Assembly: GCF_004011155.1 (NCBI RefSeq)
Contig: NZ_RJWG01000002.1
Span: 62,001 to 126,000, forward strand
Direction of reading: 5' to 3'
DNA from: Clostridium prolinivorans
GTDB lineage: Bacteria; Bacillota; Clostridia; Clostridiales; Clostridiaceae
DNA length: 64,000 bases
The notes beneath the pieces were generated by a model, which was not told the DNA's origin, did not search any database, and was given only the letters and a program-made list of their open reading frames with translations. Shown one piece after another: positions 8,978-19,137 of the stretch. The position numbers and the translations under genes were made by a program. How positions within the stretch are numbered: the first letter of the stretch is position 1; each line of letters opens with the position of its first letter.

Positions 8978-9649
8978 ATGAGAGATATTAAAGAAATTAT
9001 AAGTGAAATGGAAAGATTAAGCGAAGATGTTGCAGCAACAATAAACGATGAACAATCAAAAGTAACTTCACAAGAAAAAGAATTAAAAGCTTTGGTTAAA
9101 GATGCTCCAGCAACTGTAGATCCAGTAATAGGAACATATTGCTGTGTAGTAAATGTTCCTAATGGTTTTAATATACCAGTAACTTCTGCTGAAGATCCAA
9201 CAGTTCCTGCTGAAAATCAAAATCTTATTTTTAGAACAAGTGAGTTATCCTGCTGTGTTAATCCTATTACTGTTGTATGCTCAGCAGAGGATTGTCCTTC
9301 TGGTACATTTGAAGTATCTGCATTTGAAGCAAGACTTGTAGGATGTATTCCATTTATAGCAAATGTTTTTCCTATAACGGGAGTAGAAGAACCTAATGGG
9401 AATAGTACAACATGTGAATTAACACCATCTACTACACGCATATGCTGTTCTGGTAATTTTTGCATTAATAGACGTATAGGAGTATATGCAACTGAAGCTG
9501 AAGCCAGATCAATTTGCAGCGATTCAGGTCTTATTACATGTAGTAACATAACTGCTGAATTAGTAGCAACTAAATTAACTTTCTGCGAAGCCAATGGCCA
9601 AGGTGTTCAATTTTCTATTACTTTTAATTCAGTTTCAGGTAATTGTTAA
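8978..9649 (+). CDS. Cysteine-rich protein of unknown function, possibly a spore-surface component
   Basis: The 223 residues start with a charged helix of about 45 residues and then become a Cys/Thr/Val-rich, predicted beta-strand region. I count 15 Cys, including three CC pairs (YCC, SCC, ICC) and C-x4-C spacings, and the chain ends in GNC. There is no signal peptide, lipobox or membrane helix. High Cys content in a spore former suggests a disulfide-crosslinked assembly such as an exosporium or coat protein, but no family was recognised. It has a clear AAGGAG ribosome-binding site and is divergent from the broken beta-rich gene. It is the only complete plus-strand gene of the accessory region and ends in a strong terminator. 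Confidence 0.7.
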   Translation: MRDIKEIISEMERLSEDVAATINDEQSKVTSQEKELKALVKDAPATVDPVIGTYCCVVNVPNGFNIPVTSAEDPTVPAENQNLIFRTSELSCCVNPITVVCSAEDCPSGTFEVSAFEARLVGCIPFIANVFPITGVEEPNGNSTTCELTPSTTRICCSGNFCINRRIGVYATEAEARSICSDSGLITCSNITAELVATKLTFCEANGQGVQFSITFNSVSGNC

Positions 9650-9694
9650 AAAATAAAATTATTGTAAGAACAACATTAATATAATTTTATAAAT

Positions 9695-9741
9695 AAAAAC
9701 CATGCATAAATTGGAATAATACCTTTTTATGCATGGTTTTT
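9695..9741. terminator. Bidirectional terminator hairpin
   Basis: A perfect 16-bp stem pairs 9695-9710 with 9726-9741, with T-runs in both senses. It serves the Cys-rich gene (plus) and probably the NifS-like gene (minus). Its core CCATGCATAAA recurs in the hairpin at 47435-47463. Confidence 0.85.
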
Positions 9742-9790
9742 GTTTATATAAAGAATTTATATTTTGAATAAATATTGTTTTTGTTAATTA

Positions 9791-10936
9791 TTATATTTTT
9801 CTCTGCTCATATATTTGCTTTAATGCTTTAACTAAATTTTCTATATCATCAAAAGTGTTAAAATATCCTGGACTAATTCTTACAGTACCCCTATTCATAG
9901 TTCCTATAATTCCATGTATAAGAGGTGCACAATGATATCCAGTTCTAACTGCAATTCCATACTTATTTAGCATATATCCAACTTTAGAACTATCTATTCC
10001 TTCTATATTAATTGAAACAACTGAAGCTCTATTTTCATAATTTTGAGGTCCATATATTTTTATATAAGAAAGTTTTTTAATTTCATTTAAAAAATATTCT
10101 ATTAATACTTCTTCATGCTTTTTTATATTTTTTCTTCCAACTTTTTTAATATATTTTACTCCTTCACAAAGTCCAGCAATACCAGGTGTATTTAAAGTAC
10201 CACTTTCAAACTTATCTGGAAGGAAATCAGGCTGAACCATTAAATTTGAATTGCTGCCTGTTCCGCCATCTTTAAAATTTTCTAATTCAATTCCATCTTT
10301 AACATAAAGACATCCTGTACCTTGAGGTCCTAAAAGTCCTTTATGTCCTGGAAAAGCAAGTAAATCAATATTATCTCTTTGCACATCTATAGATAAAATT
10401 CCTGCACTTTGTGAAGCATCAACTATAAATATTATATTATTTTCTTTTGCTATCTTTCCAATTTCTTTAATATTTTGTATTGTACCTAAAACATTAGAGG
10501 CATGATTAATTATAATTGCTTTAGTATTTTTTCTTATTTCATTTTTTAATCCATTAATATTTATATATCCTGATTGATTTACTCCCAAAAGAGTAAATTG
10601 AACTCCATTTTTGCTTAAATAATTTAATGGTCTAAGTACAGAATTATGTTCTATAACAGTACTTATTACATGGTCTCTTTTTTTTAATAAACCTTTAATT
10701 GCAATATTTAAAGCCTCTGTAGCATTATTTGTAAAAACTATATTTAAAGGATTAGGTATATTAAAAAATTCACTTATTTCCCCTCTAGTTTCCATAACTT
10801 TTTCTGAAGCTTTAATTGACATATCGTGAGAACCTCTCCCAGGATTTGCAGCATAGTTTTCCATACATTTTAAAACTTCCTCATAAACATCAGAAGGTTT
10901 TGGAAAAGATGTAGCTGCATTATCAAGATAAATCAT
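9791..10936 (-). CDS. Cysteine desulfurase family protein (NifS-like, class V aminotransferase fold)
   Basis: PLP enzyme of 381 residues. The family block IINHASNVLGTIQ (about 144-156), the cofactor Asp in IVDASQSAG, and the Schiff-base Lys in PGHKG (near residue 200) are present. A Cys in YHCAPL (near residue 337) is at the position expected for the persulfide-forming residue. It is closest in pattern to the stand-alone family exemplified by Enterococcus EF2568 rather than to IscS/SufS. No iscU or nifU lies nearby, so its sulfur acceptor is unknown. Start ATG after AGGAGG; monocistronic, followed by the hairpin at 9695-9741. Confidence 0.88.
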   Translation of the reverse strand: MIYLDNAATSFPKPSDVYEEVLKCMENYAANPGRGSHDMSIKASEKVMETRGEISEFFNIPNPLNIVFTNNATEALNIAIKGLLKKRDHVISTVIEHNSVLRPLNYLSKNGVQFTLLGVNQSGYININGLKNEIRKNTKAIIINHASNVLGTIQNIKEIGKIAKENNIIFIVDASQSAGILSIDVQRDNIDLLAFPGHKGLLGPQGTGCLYVKDGIELENFKDGGTGSNSNLMVQPDFLPDKFESGTLNTPGIAGLCEGVKYIKKVGRKNIKKHEEVLIEYFLNEIKKLSYIKIYGPQNYENRASVVSINIEGIDSSKVGYMLNKYGIAVRTGYHCAPLIHGIIGTMNRGTVRISPGYFNTFDDIENLVKALKQIYEQRKI

Positions 10937-11010
10937 AAATACCTCCTAAAAATCAGCATATAATATCACTATATTATATTAAATGTGTAAAACAATATAT
11001 GCATGTTTAT

Positions 11011-11058
11011 AAATAATAAAAACTACAGCTATAATTATAGCTGTAGTTTTTATTATTT
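11011..11058. terminator. 48-bp perfect palindrome terminator after zapA
   Basis: Positions 11011-11034 are the exact reverse complement of 11035-11058. The palindrome runs over the zapA stop codon and gives a hairpin with T-rich flanks on the minus strand. No plus-strand gene ends here, so its main job is likely zapA termination. Confidence 0.85.
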
Positions 11059-11653
11059 ATTTTTCTAATTTTATGAGAGAATTTTTCATTCTTTTTTCTT
11101 TTACAAGATCTATACCTTTTTCTATAAGTCTTTGCTGAAGATCAATAGTCTTGTATTTATAACTTTGGAGCTGAAATCTTAGTTCTTTATTTTCATTTTT
11201 TAAAATATTTCTTTCATTTAAATATTCTTTGGCAGTTTCTTCCATTATTTGAAGCTGACTAACTAAGTTTTTAACTTCTTCTTCTTTTTCTTTAGAAAAT
11301 TGCTCGCTTGTCATATTTTTTAATTTTAATTGAAGTTCTGCATTATATTCTTCTAAATATTTGAGTTGTTTTTTTATAGAATTTAATTCCTCTTTTAAGC
11401 TTTTTTCCTTTTCTAATAGTTTGTCTACTTTTTCTTGAAGTTCTTCATAAGCTTCATCACATTTATACATATCATCTGCGGCATTTAAAGCAGTAAGAAT
11501 TGAGGCTGCAGATAAACTTAATTTAGGATTAGCTTCTAAAGTTTCTTTAAGCTTTTTATCTACATACCTAGCTACTTTATGTAAATATTCTTCATTTTCT
11601 TCTCCTCTTAAATTATATTCAACACCATTTATAACAACCGTTACAACGTTCAT
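11057..11653 (-). CDS. zapA: Cell division protein ZapA with extended coiled coil
   Basis: 198 residues, longer than the usual 85-110 of ZapA. Residues 1-95 are the ZapA domain (VVINGVEYNLRGEENEEYLHKVARYVDKK-like block followed by the ALNAADDMYK helix), which binds FtsZ and promotes Z-ring bundling. Residues about 65-190 are a continuous Lys/Glu/Leu coiled coil. Long ZapA proteins of this kind are common in clostridia. It lies directly upstream in reading direction of the NifS-like gene but is separated from it by the palindromic terminator. Start ATG preceded by AGAGGGTG. Confidence 0.88.
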   Translation of the reverse strand: MNVVTVVINGVEYNLRGEENEEYLHKVARYVDKKLKETLEANPKLSLSAASILTALNAADDMYKCDEAYEELQEKVDKLLEKEKSLKEELNSIKKQLKYLEEYNAELQLKLKNMTSEQFSKEKEEEVKNLVSQLQIMEETAKEYLNERNILKNENKELRFQLQSYKYKTIDLQQRLIEKGIDLVKEKRMKNSLIKLEK

Positions 11654-11751
11654 CGGTTCACCCTCTTAAGTTTTTTATATAATTTATCTATATTTTAACA
11701 TATTTTTGACAGCTATAAAACACTAATTTGAAATTTTATGTTAAATTATAT

Positions 11752-11798
11752 AAAATGCCTAGACTAACTTTATAATTTTTAGTAAGTCTAGGCATTTT
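11752..11798 (-). terminator. Terminator of the pheST operon
   Basis: A perfect 14-bp stem pairs 11752-11765 (AAAATGCCTAGACT) with 11785-11798, downstream of pheT on the minus strand. Confidence 0.85.
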
Positions 11799-11850
11799 TT
11801 TAATTATTACTTTGATAAACCAAATTTATTTTTCATATTATATTATATAT

Positions 11851-14232
11851 TTATCTTAATTTAGCACCTAAGTTGTGTTCTAAACTTCTTAGTATTTTAT
11901 CATGTACTTTATTTACTTCTTTATCAGTTAAAGTTTTATTTTCAAGTCTATAAGTAATTGAGTATGCAACACTTTTCTTGCCTTCTGGTATTTGATTGCC
12001 TTTATAAACATCAAAAAGTTTAACTCTTTCAACCATATTTGAGCCTTGTTTTTTAATTATATCTTCAATTTCCTGAACAAGTACAGAGTCATCTACTAAT
12101 ACTGCCAAATCTCTTGTAACAGCAGGATACTTTGGAAGAGGCTTATATTTTTTATTCATATTGCTTGATTTAATTAAAACATCTAAGTTTAATACTGCTA
12201 TATAGCATCTTTCATCTATTCTATAGTTTTCGCTTACATCAGGATGAATTTCACCTAAAGTTCCTATTAAATCTTTTTTAATATACAAAGCTGCTGTCTT
12301 CCCTGGATGAAAAGTAGGATTTTCAGATTCTCTTTTAAAAGAGGCATTATCTATTCCTAATGTATCTAAAATATTTTCCACAATTCCTTTTAAATCTAAA
12401 TAATCTACATTACCATACATACCTATTGTAATTATATTTTTTTCATCAGGAAGTTTATTAGAATCTTCTTTAGGGATATATACTTTACCTATTTCAAATA
12501 ATTTAACTTCTTCATTATTTCTTGAATAATTTCTAGCTAAAGCTTCCATCATAGAAGGAATAGTTGTAGTTCTCATTATGCTAAAGTCTTCTCCAAGGGG
12601 ATTTTTAATAACTACTGCATTTCTTAAAGTTGAGTCTTTTGGAAGTAAAATTTTATCAAAAACTTTTGGACTTATAAAAGAATAACTTATAGCTTCATTT
12701 AATCCACATCCTATAAGAGTTTCTACTATTTTATCAGTTAATTTTTGTTTTGTGTTTTTGCCTCCATGTAAAGATATACTATTCATAATAGAAACAGGTA
12801 TATTGTTATAACCATATATTCTTGCAATTTCTTCAGCTACATCTTCTTTAATATTTATATCACTTCTAAAAGTTGGAACTGTTATAATTAAAGTATCATT
12901 GCTTAATACCGTTCTAAGTTCCAATCTATCAAGACATTCTTTCATTTCTTGTCCTTCAATATTTGTTCCTAAAAATTTATTAACCCAGCTTACACTTACT
13001 TCAATAACCTTTTCCTTATAAACTTTAGGATATATATCTATTGTACCTTCCATAACTTCTCCACATCCCAAAGTTTCTACTAAATTACAAGCTCTATCAA
13101 GTGCAATTTGCGCTAAATTAGGGTCTAAGTCCTTTTCAAATCTGCTTGAAGCTTCTGTTCTTAATCCAAGATTTTTAGAAGATATTCTTATATTAGTTCC
13201 ATCAAAATTAGCACATTCAAATATAACTTCATTAGTATCTTCTTTTACTTCTGAATTTAGCCCTCCCATTATTCCAGCAATGCCAATTGTTTTGTTTCCA
13301 TCTTTTATATTTAATACTTCTGAATTTAATGTTCTTTCTATTCCGTCTAAAGTAACAAATTTTTCTCCATCTTCTGCTCTATCAACTACTATAGTGTTAG
13401 AAGAAATTTCTCTTCTATCAAAAGCATGCATTGGCTCTCCAAGTTCTAACATTACAAAATTAGTTATATCTACTATATTATTTATTGGTCTAACTCCAGC
13501 ATCTAAAAGTCTTTCCTGCATCCATGCTGGTGATGGAGCAATTTTAACATTTTTAACTCCTCTTGCCATATACCTTCTGCAAAGTGTATTATCTCTAACC
13601 TCTACCTTTAAAATATCATTAATATTTTCTTTTGATGATGCTTTGTAACTTATATCTGGAAATTTTAAAGTTTTTCCTAAAGTAGCAGCAGTTTCTCTAG
13701 CTATACCCACAATACTTAAACAATCAGGCCTATTTGAAGTTATTTCAAAATCTATAACTGATTTGTTAAGTCCTAAAACTTCTTTAATATCTTTTCCTAT
13801 AGGAGTATCTTTTGGAAGTATCATAAGACCGTGAACGTGTTCCTCTCCTGCTATTCCAAGCTCTTCTTCAGAACACATCATACCATTTGAAACTACTCCT
13901 CTAAGCTTACCTTTTTTTATTTTTACTCCATTAGGTAAAGTAGAACCATGAAGGGCTACAGGTACAATATCTCCTTCTTTCATATTTTCTGCACCTGTAA
14001 CTATTTGAAGTTCTTCTCCATTTCCAACATCAAGCTGACAAATAACTAATTTTTCTGCATCAGGATGAGGTTCTATTTTTAGTATTTTACCTGTAACTAC
14101 ATTTTGTATTTCATCTCCAGATGTTATAATTTCTTCTACTTTAGAACCAGAAAGAGTAAGTCTATCTCCTAATTCTTTAACTGATATATCAATGTCTACA
14201 TAATCTTTAAGCCATTTATATGGTACTTTCAT
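11851..14232 (-). CDS. pheT: Phenylalanyl-tRNA synthetase beta subunit
   Basis: 793 residues, the normal length for the bacterial beta chain. Domains in order: an EMAP/OB tRNA-binding domain (about 40-155), B3/B4 editing domain (about 210-385, with the [16 protein letters not shown] motif), B5 DNA-binding-like domain (about 405-475), the core synthetase-like domain, and the FDX-ACB anticodon-binding domain at the end (about 700-793, starting [19 protein letters not shown]). It forms the alpha2-beta2 enzyme with PheS, encoded 67 bases upstream in the same operon. Start ATG after GAGGAGG. Expression is controlled by the Phe T-box ahead of pheS. Confidence 0.97.
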   Translation of the reverse strand: MKVPYKWLKDYVDIDISVKELGDRLTLSGSKVEEIITSGDEIQNVVTGKILKIEPHPDAEKLVICQLDVGNGEELQIVTGAENMKEGDIVPVALHGSTLPNGVKIKKGKLRGVVSNGMMCSEEELGIAGEEHVHGLMILPKDTPIGKDIKEVLGLNKSVIDFEITSNRPDCLSIVGIARETAATLGKTLKFPDISYKASSKENINDILKVEVRDNTLCRRYMARGVKNVKIAPSPAWMQERLLDAGVRPINNIVDITNFVMLELGEPMHAFDRREISSNTIVVDRAEDGEKFVTLDGIERTLNSEVLNIKDGNKTIGIAGIMGGLNSEVKEDTNEVIFECANFDGTNIRISSKNLGLRTEASSRFEKDLDPNLAQIALDRACNLVETLGCGEVMEGTIDIYPKVYKEKVIEVSVSWVNKFLGTNIEGQEMKECLDRLELRTVLSNDTLIITVPTFRSDINIKEDVAEEIARIYGYNNIPVSIMNSISLHGGKNTKQKLTDKIVETLIGCGLNEAISYSFISPKVFDKILLPKDSTLRNAVVIKNPLGEDFSIMRTTTIPSMMEALARNYSRNNEEVKLFEIGKVYIPKEDSNKLPDEKNIITIGMYGNVDYLDLKGIVENILDTLGIDNASFKRESENPTFHPGKTAALYIKKDLIGTLGEIHPDVSENYRIDERCYIAVLNLDVLIKSSNMNKKYKPLPKYPAVTRDLAVLVDDSVLVQEIEDIIKKQGSNMVERVKLFDVYKGNQIPEGKKSVAYSITYRLENKTLTDKEVNKVHDKILRSLEHNLGAKLR

Positions 14233-14299
14233 AGTTAATCCTCCTCATAGCAATATTAAATATTTCTGTATTTAGTTTTTATTTTAAATATCTATATAA

Positions 14300-15319
14300 T
14301 TAAAACTGATTAGAAAATCTTACATCACTTTCATATAAAAGTCTTATATCATCTATTCCATATTTAAGCATTACCATTCTATCTATTCCAAACCCAAAGG
14401 CAAATCCACTATAAACTTCAGGATCTATACCGCAATTTCTCAAAACTTGTGGATGAACCATTCCACAACCTAAAATTTCTATCCATCCGCTTCCTTTACA
14501 TAATTTGCATCCCTTACCTCCACACATAAAACAAGTTGCATCCATTTCTGCTGAAGGTTCTGTAAAAGGAAAATGATGTGGTCTGAATTTAGTAACTATA
14601 TCTTCACCATACATTCTCTTAGCAAAAAGATCTAAAGTTCCTTTTAAATCTGCAAAAGTTATACCTTTATCTACAACAAGACCTTCCATTTGATAAAAAA
14701 TTGGAGAATGTGATGCATCTACTGCATCAGAACGATAAACTTTTCCTGGTGCTATCATTTTAATTGGAGGTTTTTGGCTCTCCATAGTTCTTATTTGAAG
14801 TGGTGAAGTCTGTGTTCTTAAAACTACATTATCATTAATATAAAAAGTATCTTGTTCTCCTCTTGCTGGATGATTTTTAGGAATATTTAATGCTTCAAAA
14901 TTATAATAATCTAATTCAACTTCTGGCCCTTCAACAATGGTAAATCCCATTGATAAAAATATATCCTGTATGCTCTCAAGAGTAAGTGAAATAGGATGCC
15001 TTTTACCTAAAACCCTTTTATTTCCAGGCATAGATATATCTATAACTTCTTTTTTTAACTTAAATTCTTTTTCTTTTAGTTTAATATTGTTTGAAGCTTC
15101 TTCTATATGCTTTTCTAAAGTTTCTCTAATTTCATTTGCTATTTTCCCTATTATTGGTCTTTCTTCCTTAGAAAGAGCACCCATACCTCTTAATATTTGA
15201 GTAAGCTCTCCTTTTTTACCAAGATATTTAACTTTAATATTTTCTAAACTAGCTTTATTTTCAGCTTCATTTAATTCCTTAAGAGCCATTTCTTTTATTT
15301 GTTCTAATTTTTCTCTCAT
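14300..15319 (-). CDS. pheS: Phenylalanyl-tRNA synthetase alpha subunit
   Basis: 339 residues. An N-terminal coiled coil (about 1-85) is followed by the class II catalytic domain: motif 1 region [21 protein letters not shown], motif 2 with [14 protein letters not shown]-type sequence ([12 protein letters not shown]), the [12 protein letters not shown] block, a [17 protein letters not shown] zinc-like Cys cluster, and motif 3 [13 protein letters not shown] near the end. Catalyses Phe-tRNA formation together with PheT. Start ATG preceded by AGGAGG. First gene of the operon, behind the T-box leader. Confidence 0.97.
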   Translation of the reverse strand: MREKLEQIKEMALKELNEAENKASLENIKVKYLGKKGELTQILRGMGALSKEERPIIGKIANEIRETLEKHIEEASNNIKLKEKEFKLKKEVIDISMPGNKRVLGKRHPISLTLESIQDIFLSMGFTIVEGPEVELDYYNFEALNIPKNHPARGEQDTFYINDNVVLRTQTSPLQIRTMESQKPPIKMIAPGKVYRSDAVDASHSPIFYQMEGLVVDKGITFADLKGTLDLFAKRMYGEDIVTKFRPHHFPFTEPSAEMDATCFMCGGKGCKLCKGSGWIEILGCGMVHPQVLRNCGIDPEVYSGFAFGFGIDRMVMLKYGIDDIRLLYESDVRFSNQF

Positions 15320-15436
15320 ATATGATCTTCTCCTCCTAAATTTATTGAATAATTAAAATTTACAATATGATACCCAACTTAATTTAATATTGCAATCTTT
15401 TAAAATAATAATACTCCCTCTATTTAGAATAAAATA

Positions 15437-15665
15437 TAAAAAAAAATCCATCCCTATAAGGGACGGATTTTTCCGCGGTACCACCCTAATTGACATAAAA
15501 ATGTCCTCTTAGATAAATTTAATGGTTTTATCCACCAACAGCTACTATATTTCACTGTCAGAACTCCAAAGTGAACTTCGATGAAAAACTTTTAAAAAGG
15601 CTTTCAGTCTATGACCTTTTCTCCCTGAAAAAGTATTCTTCATCTACTCTCTTTTTCATAGTTTT
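15437..15665 (-). promoter_or_regulatory. T-box riboswitch, Phe specifier (UUC), controlling pheST
   Basis: Minus-strand leader with the T-box antiterminator core GGTGGTACCGCGG (15485-15473) and a terminator hairpin around 15470-15441 ending in a long T-run. The proximal stem I holds the specifier codon TTC at 15575-15573 in the context GAAG-TTC-AC-TTTGGAG. This aligns base for base with the GAAG-GTA-GC-TTTGGAG of the valS T-box in this window, which fixes the reading as Phe. Uncharged tRNA-Phe would favour the antiterminator and let pheST be transcribed. Confidence 0.93.
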
Positions 15666-15777
15666 TTATTTATTTATTTTTAATTTACTAAAAAATTATT
15701 ATTTATATACATTAAACTTCAAAATTTAATAGGTTTATATAGTAAAATAATAATACGATTTTTACTAAAATATATTT

Positions 15778-15906
15778 TAGTAATTCCAAAACAGTATTTT
15801 TTCTTAAAAATAACCACTATATTTTAAAATAAATCAATAATGGACATACTGCTCATTGTATAGACAGTAGGAATTTATTTACAGTTTACTACGGTTTAAT
15901 AATATT
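15778..15906 (-). repeat. Diverged copy (F) of the dispersed intergenic palindromic repeat
   Basis: Read on the minus strand it begins ATATTATTAAACC, continues with AAACTGTAAATAAATTCC and ends with an ATATAGTGGTTATTTTTAAG-like arm. These correspond to the left and right arms of the better conserved copies at 17510, 19138, 26323 and 60810. It fills most of the gap between the T-box and the RNA methyltransferase gene. Confidence 0.5.
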
Positions 15907-15970
15907 CTATATTTATATTATTTTACTAAACCATATTTAACTTAAATCTTAATCATTTATATATTATAAT

Positions 15971-16774
15971 TTAGCTCTTATATATTGTCAACTTTTGTCT
16001 AACTGCTTCAAACATTATAATAGAAGCTGCCGCAGCAACATTTAAAGATTCAGCCCCACCTGGCATAGGAATTTTTACTTTTACATCTGCTAATTCTAAA
16101 ATTTCTTTACTAACTCCAAAGCCTTCATTGCCTACAGCTATTATTATATTTTGTGTCAAATCTTCTTCGTATAAATTTTTTGAATCTTTTAAAGAGGTTA
16201 CAATTAACTTAAATCCATTATTTTTTAGTTCTTTAAGCTTAGTAAAATTATCATCTTGAAATATAGGTATATTAAAAATAGATCCCATAGTTGATCGTAG
16301 AACTTTTTCATTATAAATGTCTACAGTTCCTTTTGTAAGTATAACTCCTAAAGCTCCAGAAGCATAGGAACTTCTAACTATATTGCCTAAATTTCCAGGA
16401 TCTTGTACCTTGTCTACTAATATATAAAATCCTTTTTTAGATTCTATTTTAAAATCTTTGTTTTTTACTACAGCTGCAATGCCTTGTGGATTTTCTGTAC
16501 TGCAAAGCTGTTTTAAAATATTATGGTTAACTACATATACTTTTGTAGAAGATTTTATATTATTTTTAATGCTATAAGTTTCCCATTTATCCAAAATCAT
16601 TTCACTTATAAAAATTTTGGATACTTCAAAATTAGATTTTAGAGCTTCATCTACAAATCTAAATCCTTCTATTAGAAATTCTTTTTTTTCTAATCTATAT
16701 TTTTTTTCTTTAAGCTTTTTAGTTTCTTTTATTAATGAATTATCCTTGCTTTCGATGATTTCCAAATATTTCAC
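15971..16774 (-). CDS. TrmH/SpoU-family RNA 2'-O-methyltransferase
   Basis: 267 residues. An N-terminal substrate-binding domain (about 1-100) precedes the SPOUT knot domain with its three motifs: VQDPGNLGNIVRSSYASGA (motif 1), AVGNEGFGVSKEI (motif 2) and IPMPGGAESLNVAAAASI (motif 3), the last holding the AdoMet-binding knot. It methylates a ribose in rRNA or tRNA; the exact target cannot be read from sequence. Its apparent GTG start (16774) directly abuts the trkA stop codon; a TTG nine bases later with AGGTGA upstream is an alternative. Confidence 0.88.
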   Translation of the reverse strand: MKYLEIIESKDNSLIKETKKLKEKKYRLEKKEFLIEGFRFVDEALKSNFEVSKIFISEMILDKWETYSIKNNIKSSTKVYVVNHNILKQLCSTENPQGIAAVVKNKDFKIESKKGFYILVDKVQDPGNLGNIVRSSYASGALGVILTKGTVDIYNEKVLRSTMGSIFNIPIFQDDNFTKLKELKNNGFKLIVTSLKDSKNLYEEDLTQNIIIAVGNEGFGVSKEILELADVKVKIPMPGGAESLNVAAAASIIMFEAVRQKLTIYKS

Positions 16775-17437
16775 CTATCTTCCAAAGATGCTTTCAAATC
16801 TACTTAATTCTTTAGTTGAACCTATTGCTATAATAGTATCTTCTGGACTTATTAAATCATCCGCTCTTGGTGCTATATTAATTTCTCTATTTCTCTTAAT
16901 TCCAATAACACTTAATCCATAATTTGCTCTTACATCTATTTCTCTTAAAGTTTTTCCATACCATTCTTCTGGTGCTACAATTTCTGCAATATTATAATCT
17001 GGTGAAAGTTCAATATAGTCTAAAATATTAGATGCAAATATATTATGTGCAACTCTAACTCCCATATCTCTTTCAACAAATACTACTCTATCAGCTCCTA
17101 TTTTATATAGAAGTTTTGCATGCATTTCATCATGAGCTTTACTTATTATATATTTAACTCCAAGTTCTTTTACTATAAGAGTAGCCATTATACTTGCTTG
17201 AATATCTGAACCTATTCCTATTACAGCTACATCAAAATTACTTATTCCAAGATCTCTAAGACTTTTTTCATCAGATGTATCTACCTGTGCTGCATGAGTT
17301 ACATAATCTGATATCTCTCTTACTGCATCTTCATCAGAATCTACTGCCAGTACCTCATTTCCAAGTGAATAAAGTGTTTTTGCAACTGAAGATCCAAAAT
17401 TTCCAAGACCTATTACAACAAATTGTTTCTTACGCAT
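16775..17437 (-). CDS. trkA: Potassium uptake regulatory subunit TrkA/KtrA (RCK protein)
   Basis: 220 residues: an RCK_N Rossmann domain (about 4-125) with VIGLGNFGSSVAKTL as the nucleotide-binding loop and the acidic VDSDEDA strand end, then an RCK_C domain (about 135-217). This is the length and layout of cytoplasmic KtrA/TrkA gating rings, which bind NAD(H) or ATP/ADP and open the membrane subunit. The partner trkH lies just upstream but is frameshifted. Start ATG after GGGAGG. It abuts the RNA methyltransferase gene, so the two are likely co-transcribed. Confidence 0.92.
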   Translation of the reverse strand: MRKKQFVVIGLGNFGSSVAKTLYSLGNEVLAVDSDEDAVREISDYVTHAAQVDTSDEKSLRDLGISNFDVAVIGIGSDIQASIMATLIVKELGVKYIISKAHDEMHAKLLYKIGADRVVFVERDMGVRVAHNIFASNILDYIELSPDYNIAEIVAPEEWYGKTLREIDVRANYGLSVIGIKRNREINIAPRADDLISPEDTIIAIGSTKELSRFESIFGR

Positions 17438-17509
17438 ATTTTCCTCCCAAAACTTTTAAGAATGCTGAAAATTTAAAATTTTAGTATCCTTAAATTTCAT
17501 AAAATTATT

Positions 17510-17614
17510 ATATATGATTAACCTACAGTAAGCTGTAGATTAATTTTCAATATGAAATTTATATATATTGGTCAATATTTAATAAAAAAACTTTTGTGAG
17601 ATAATCATTATATA
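17510..17614 (+). repeat. Dispersed intergenic palindromic repeat, copy A
   Basis: Shortened copy (about 105 bp). The left arm has GATTAACCTACAGTAAGCTG and the right arm has GGTCAATATTTAATAAA then TTTTGTGAGATAATCATTAT. It sits between trkH and trkA. Confidence 0.75.
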
Positions 17615-17694
17615 AGTTTAAATTTTAATACAACCATTTTAATAAAATAATAATTACTCTATGATAAAAGTAAACTATATTAAATTAATTAATA

Positions 17695-19031
17695 TTATCC
17701 AACTAATATTTTATCTTCTGGATATTTGATTGTATTTTTGCTGCATTTTCTAGCTATTGCAAGAACTATAGTAAGTGGTCCAACCCTTCCGCAAAACATT
17801 GTAAATGAAATAATTGCTTTACCTATGGTTGTTAATTTAGTAGTAAGTCCTAATGTTAACCCTACAGTACCAAAAGCTGATGTAACTTCATAAATAATAT
17901 ACTCAAGAGATGCTCAATTGATAAAATCATACTTACAGTTATAATTAGCCCAATTCCTATTATAGTAATTGCAAGAGCTCTATATATAATTTCTTTTCCT
18001 ATTCTTCTTTTAAATATTTCTGTATCATCTCTTCCTTTTACAACTGAAATAACTGTCATAACTAAAATTCCAGCTGTCGTTGTTTTAATTCCACCTGCAG
18101 TAGAACCTGATGAACCTCCAATAAACATTAATATTACAGTAAGAAATCTTCCTGCTGGTGTCATATCACTTGTAGATATAGAATTAAATCCTGCTGTTCT
18201 AGGTGTAATAGAAGCAAATAATGAAGATAATATTTTGCCTTTAAATGACATAGGTGCAATTGTTGCAGCATTATTATGTTCAAACAAGAACATCAAAATT
18301 GCTCCACCTAATATTAAAATAGATGTTACAGTTATAACTAATTTAGAATGTAATGAAAATCTTTTTTGTTTTCTATAATTAAATATCTCATACCAAACAT
18401 AAAAACCTAATCCACCACTAGCTATAAGAAAAGAAATTGTTAAAATTATCACTGCATTATCAGCATAAACAGTAAGACTTCTAAATTGACCAATTAGATC
18501 AAATCCAGCATTACAAAAAGCTGATATTGAATGAAATATACTAAAATATATACCTTTAGCTAATCCATAATCAGGGATAAATACTGTAGAAAGTAAAAGT
18601 GCTCCTACACTTTCTACAAAAAATGTAAAAATCAAAACATGTTTAGCTAGTTTAACAAGCCCTTGCAGCGAAAAAGCATTCATAGCTTCCTGCATAACAA
18701 GTCTTTCTTGAAGAGTAATCCTTTTGCCTATAACTAAAGAAATTAATGTAGCAAAGGACATAAAGCCTAATCCTCCTATTTGAATTAAGCATATAATAAC
18801 AGTTTTCCCAAAATAACTCCAATAAGTTCCAGTATCTAAAGTTACAAGCCCTGTAACACATACTGCAGAAGTAGAAGTAAATAATGCATCTATAAAAGGA
18901 GTTTGATTACCTGAATTTGAAGATACAGGCAATGTCAAAAGTATAGCTCCTATTAGAATAACCAAAGCAAACCCTATTGTTAAAATTTGGACAGGTCTAA
19001 ACTTTATATCCTTGTAAAAATTGATTTGCAT
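17695..19031 (-). pseudogene. trkH: Potassium uptake transporter TrkH/KtrB with a one-base frameshift
   Basis: The intact frame from 19031 encodes most of a TrkH/KtrB channel (transmembrane helices with the selectivity-loop motifs TSTSAVCVTGLVTLDTG, HSISAFCNAGFDL and TPRTAGFNSIS) but runs into a TAA at 17862 after an alien C-terminus. The expected last segment (VTSAFGTVGLTLGLT, then GRVGPLTIVLA and a YPEDKILVG end) is present in another frame and ends at 17695. A single base appears to be missing at 17910-17911. The start at 19031 is chosen because AGAGGTGC lies just upstream. Either a true frameshift or a sequence error. Confidence 0.85.
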
Positions 19032-19137
19032 ATTAGCACCTCTTATAATAATAATGTGAATATAATTATTTATTATATTCATTTATATATGTATTTTAAA
19101 TATATATGTATTTAAAATATAATATCATATATTATAT

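Noticed and set aside
9217-9594. 125-codon minus-strand frame inside the Cys-rich gene
   Set aside because: It is antisense to the plus-strand gene, has no ribosome-binding site, and its composition mirrors the Cys/Thr codons of the real gene.
13280-13648. 122-codon plus-strand frame opposite pheT
   Set aside because: Antisense shadow of a certain housekeeping gene, with no ribosome-binding site.
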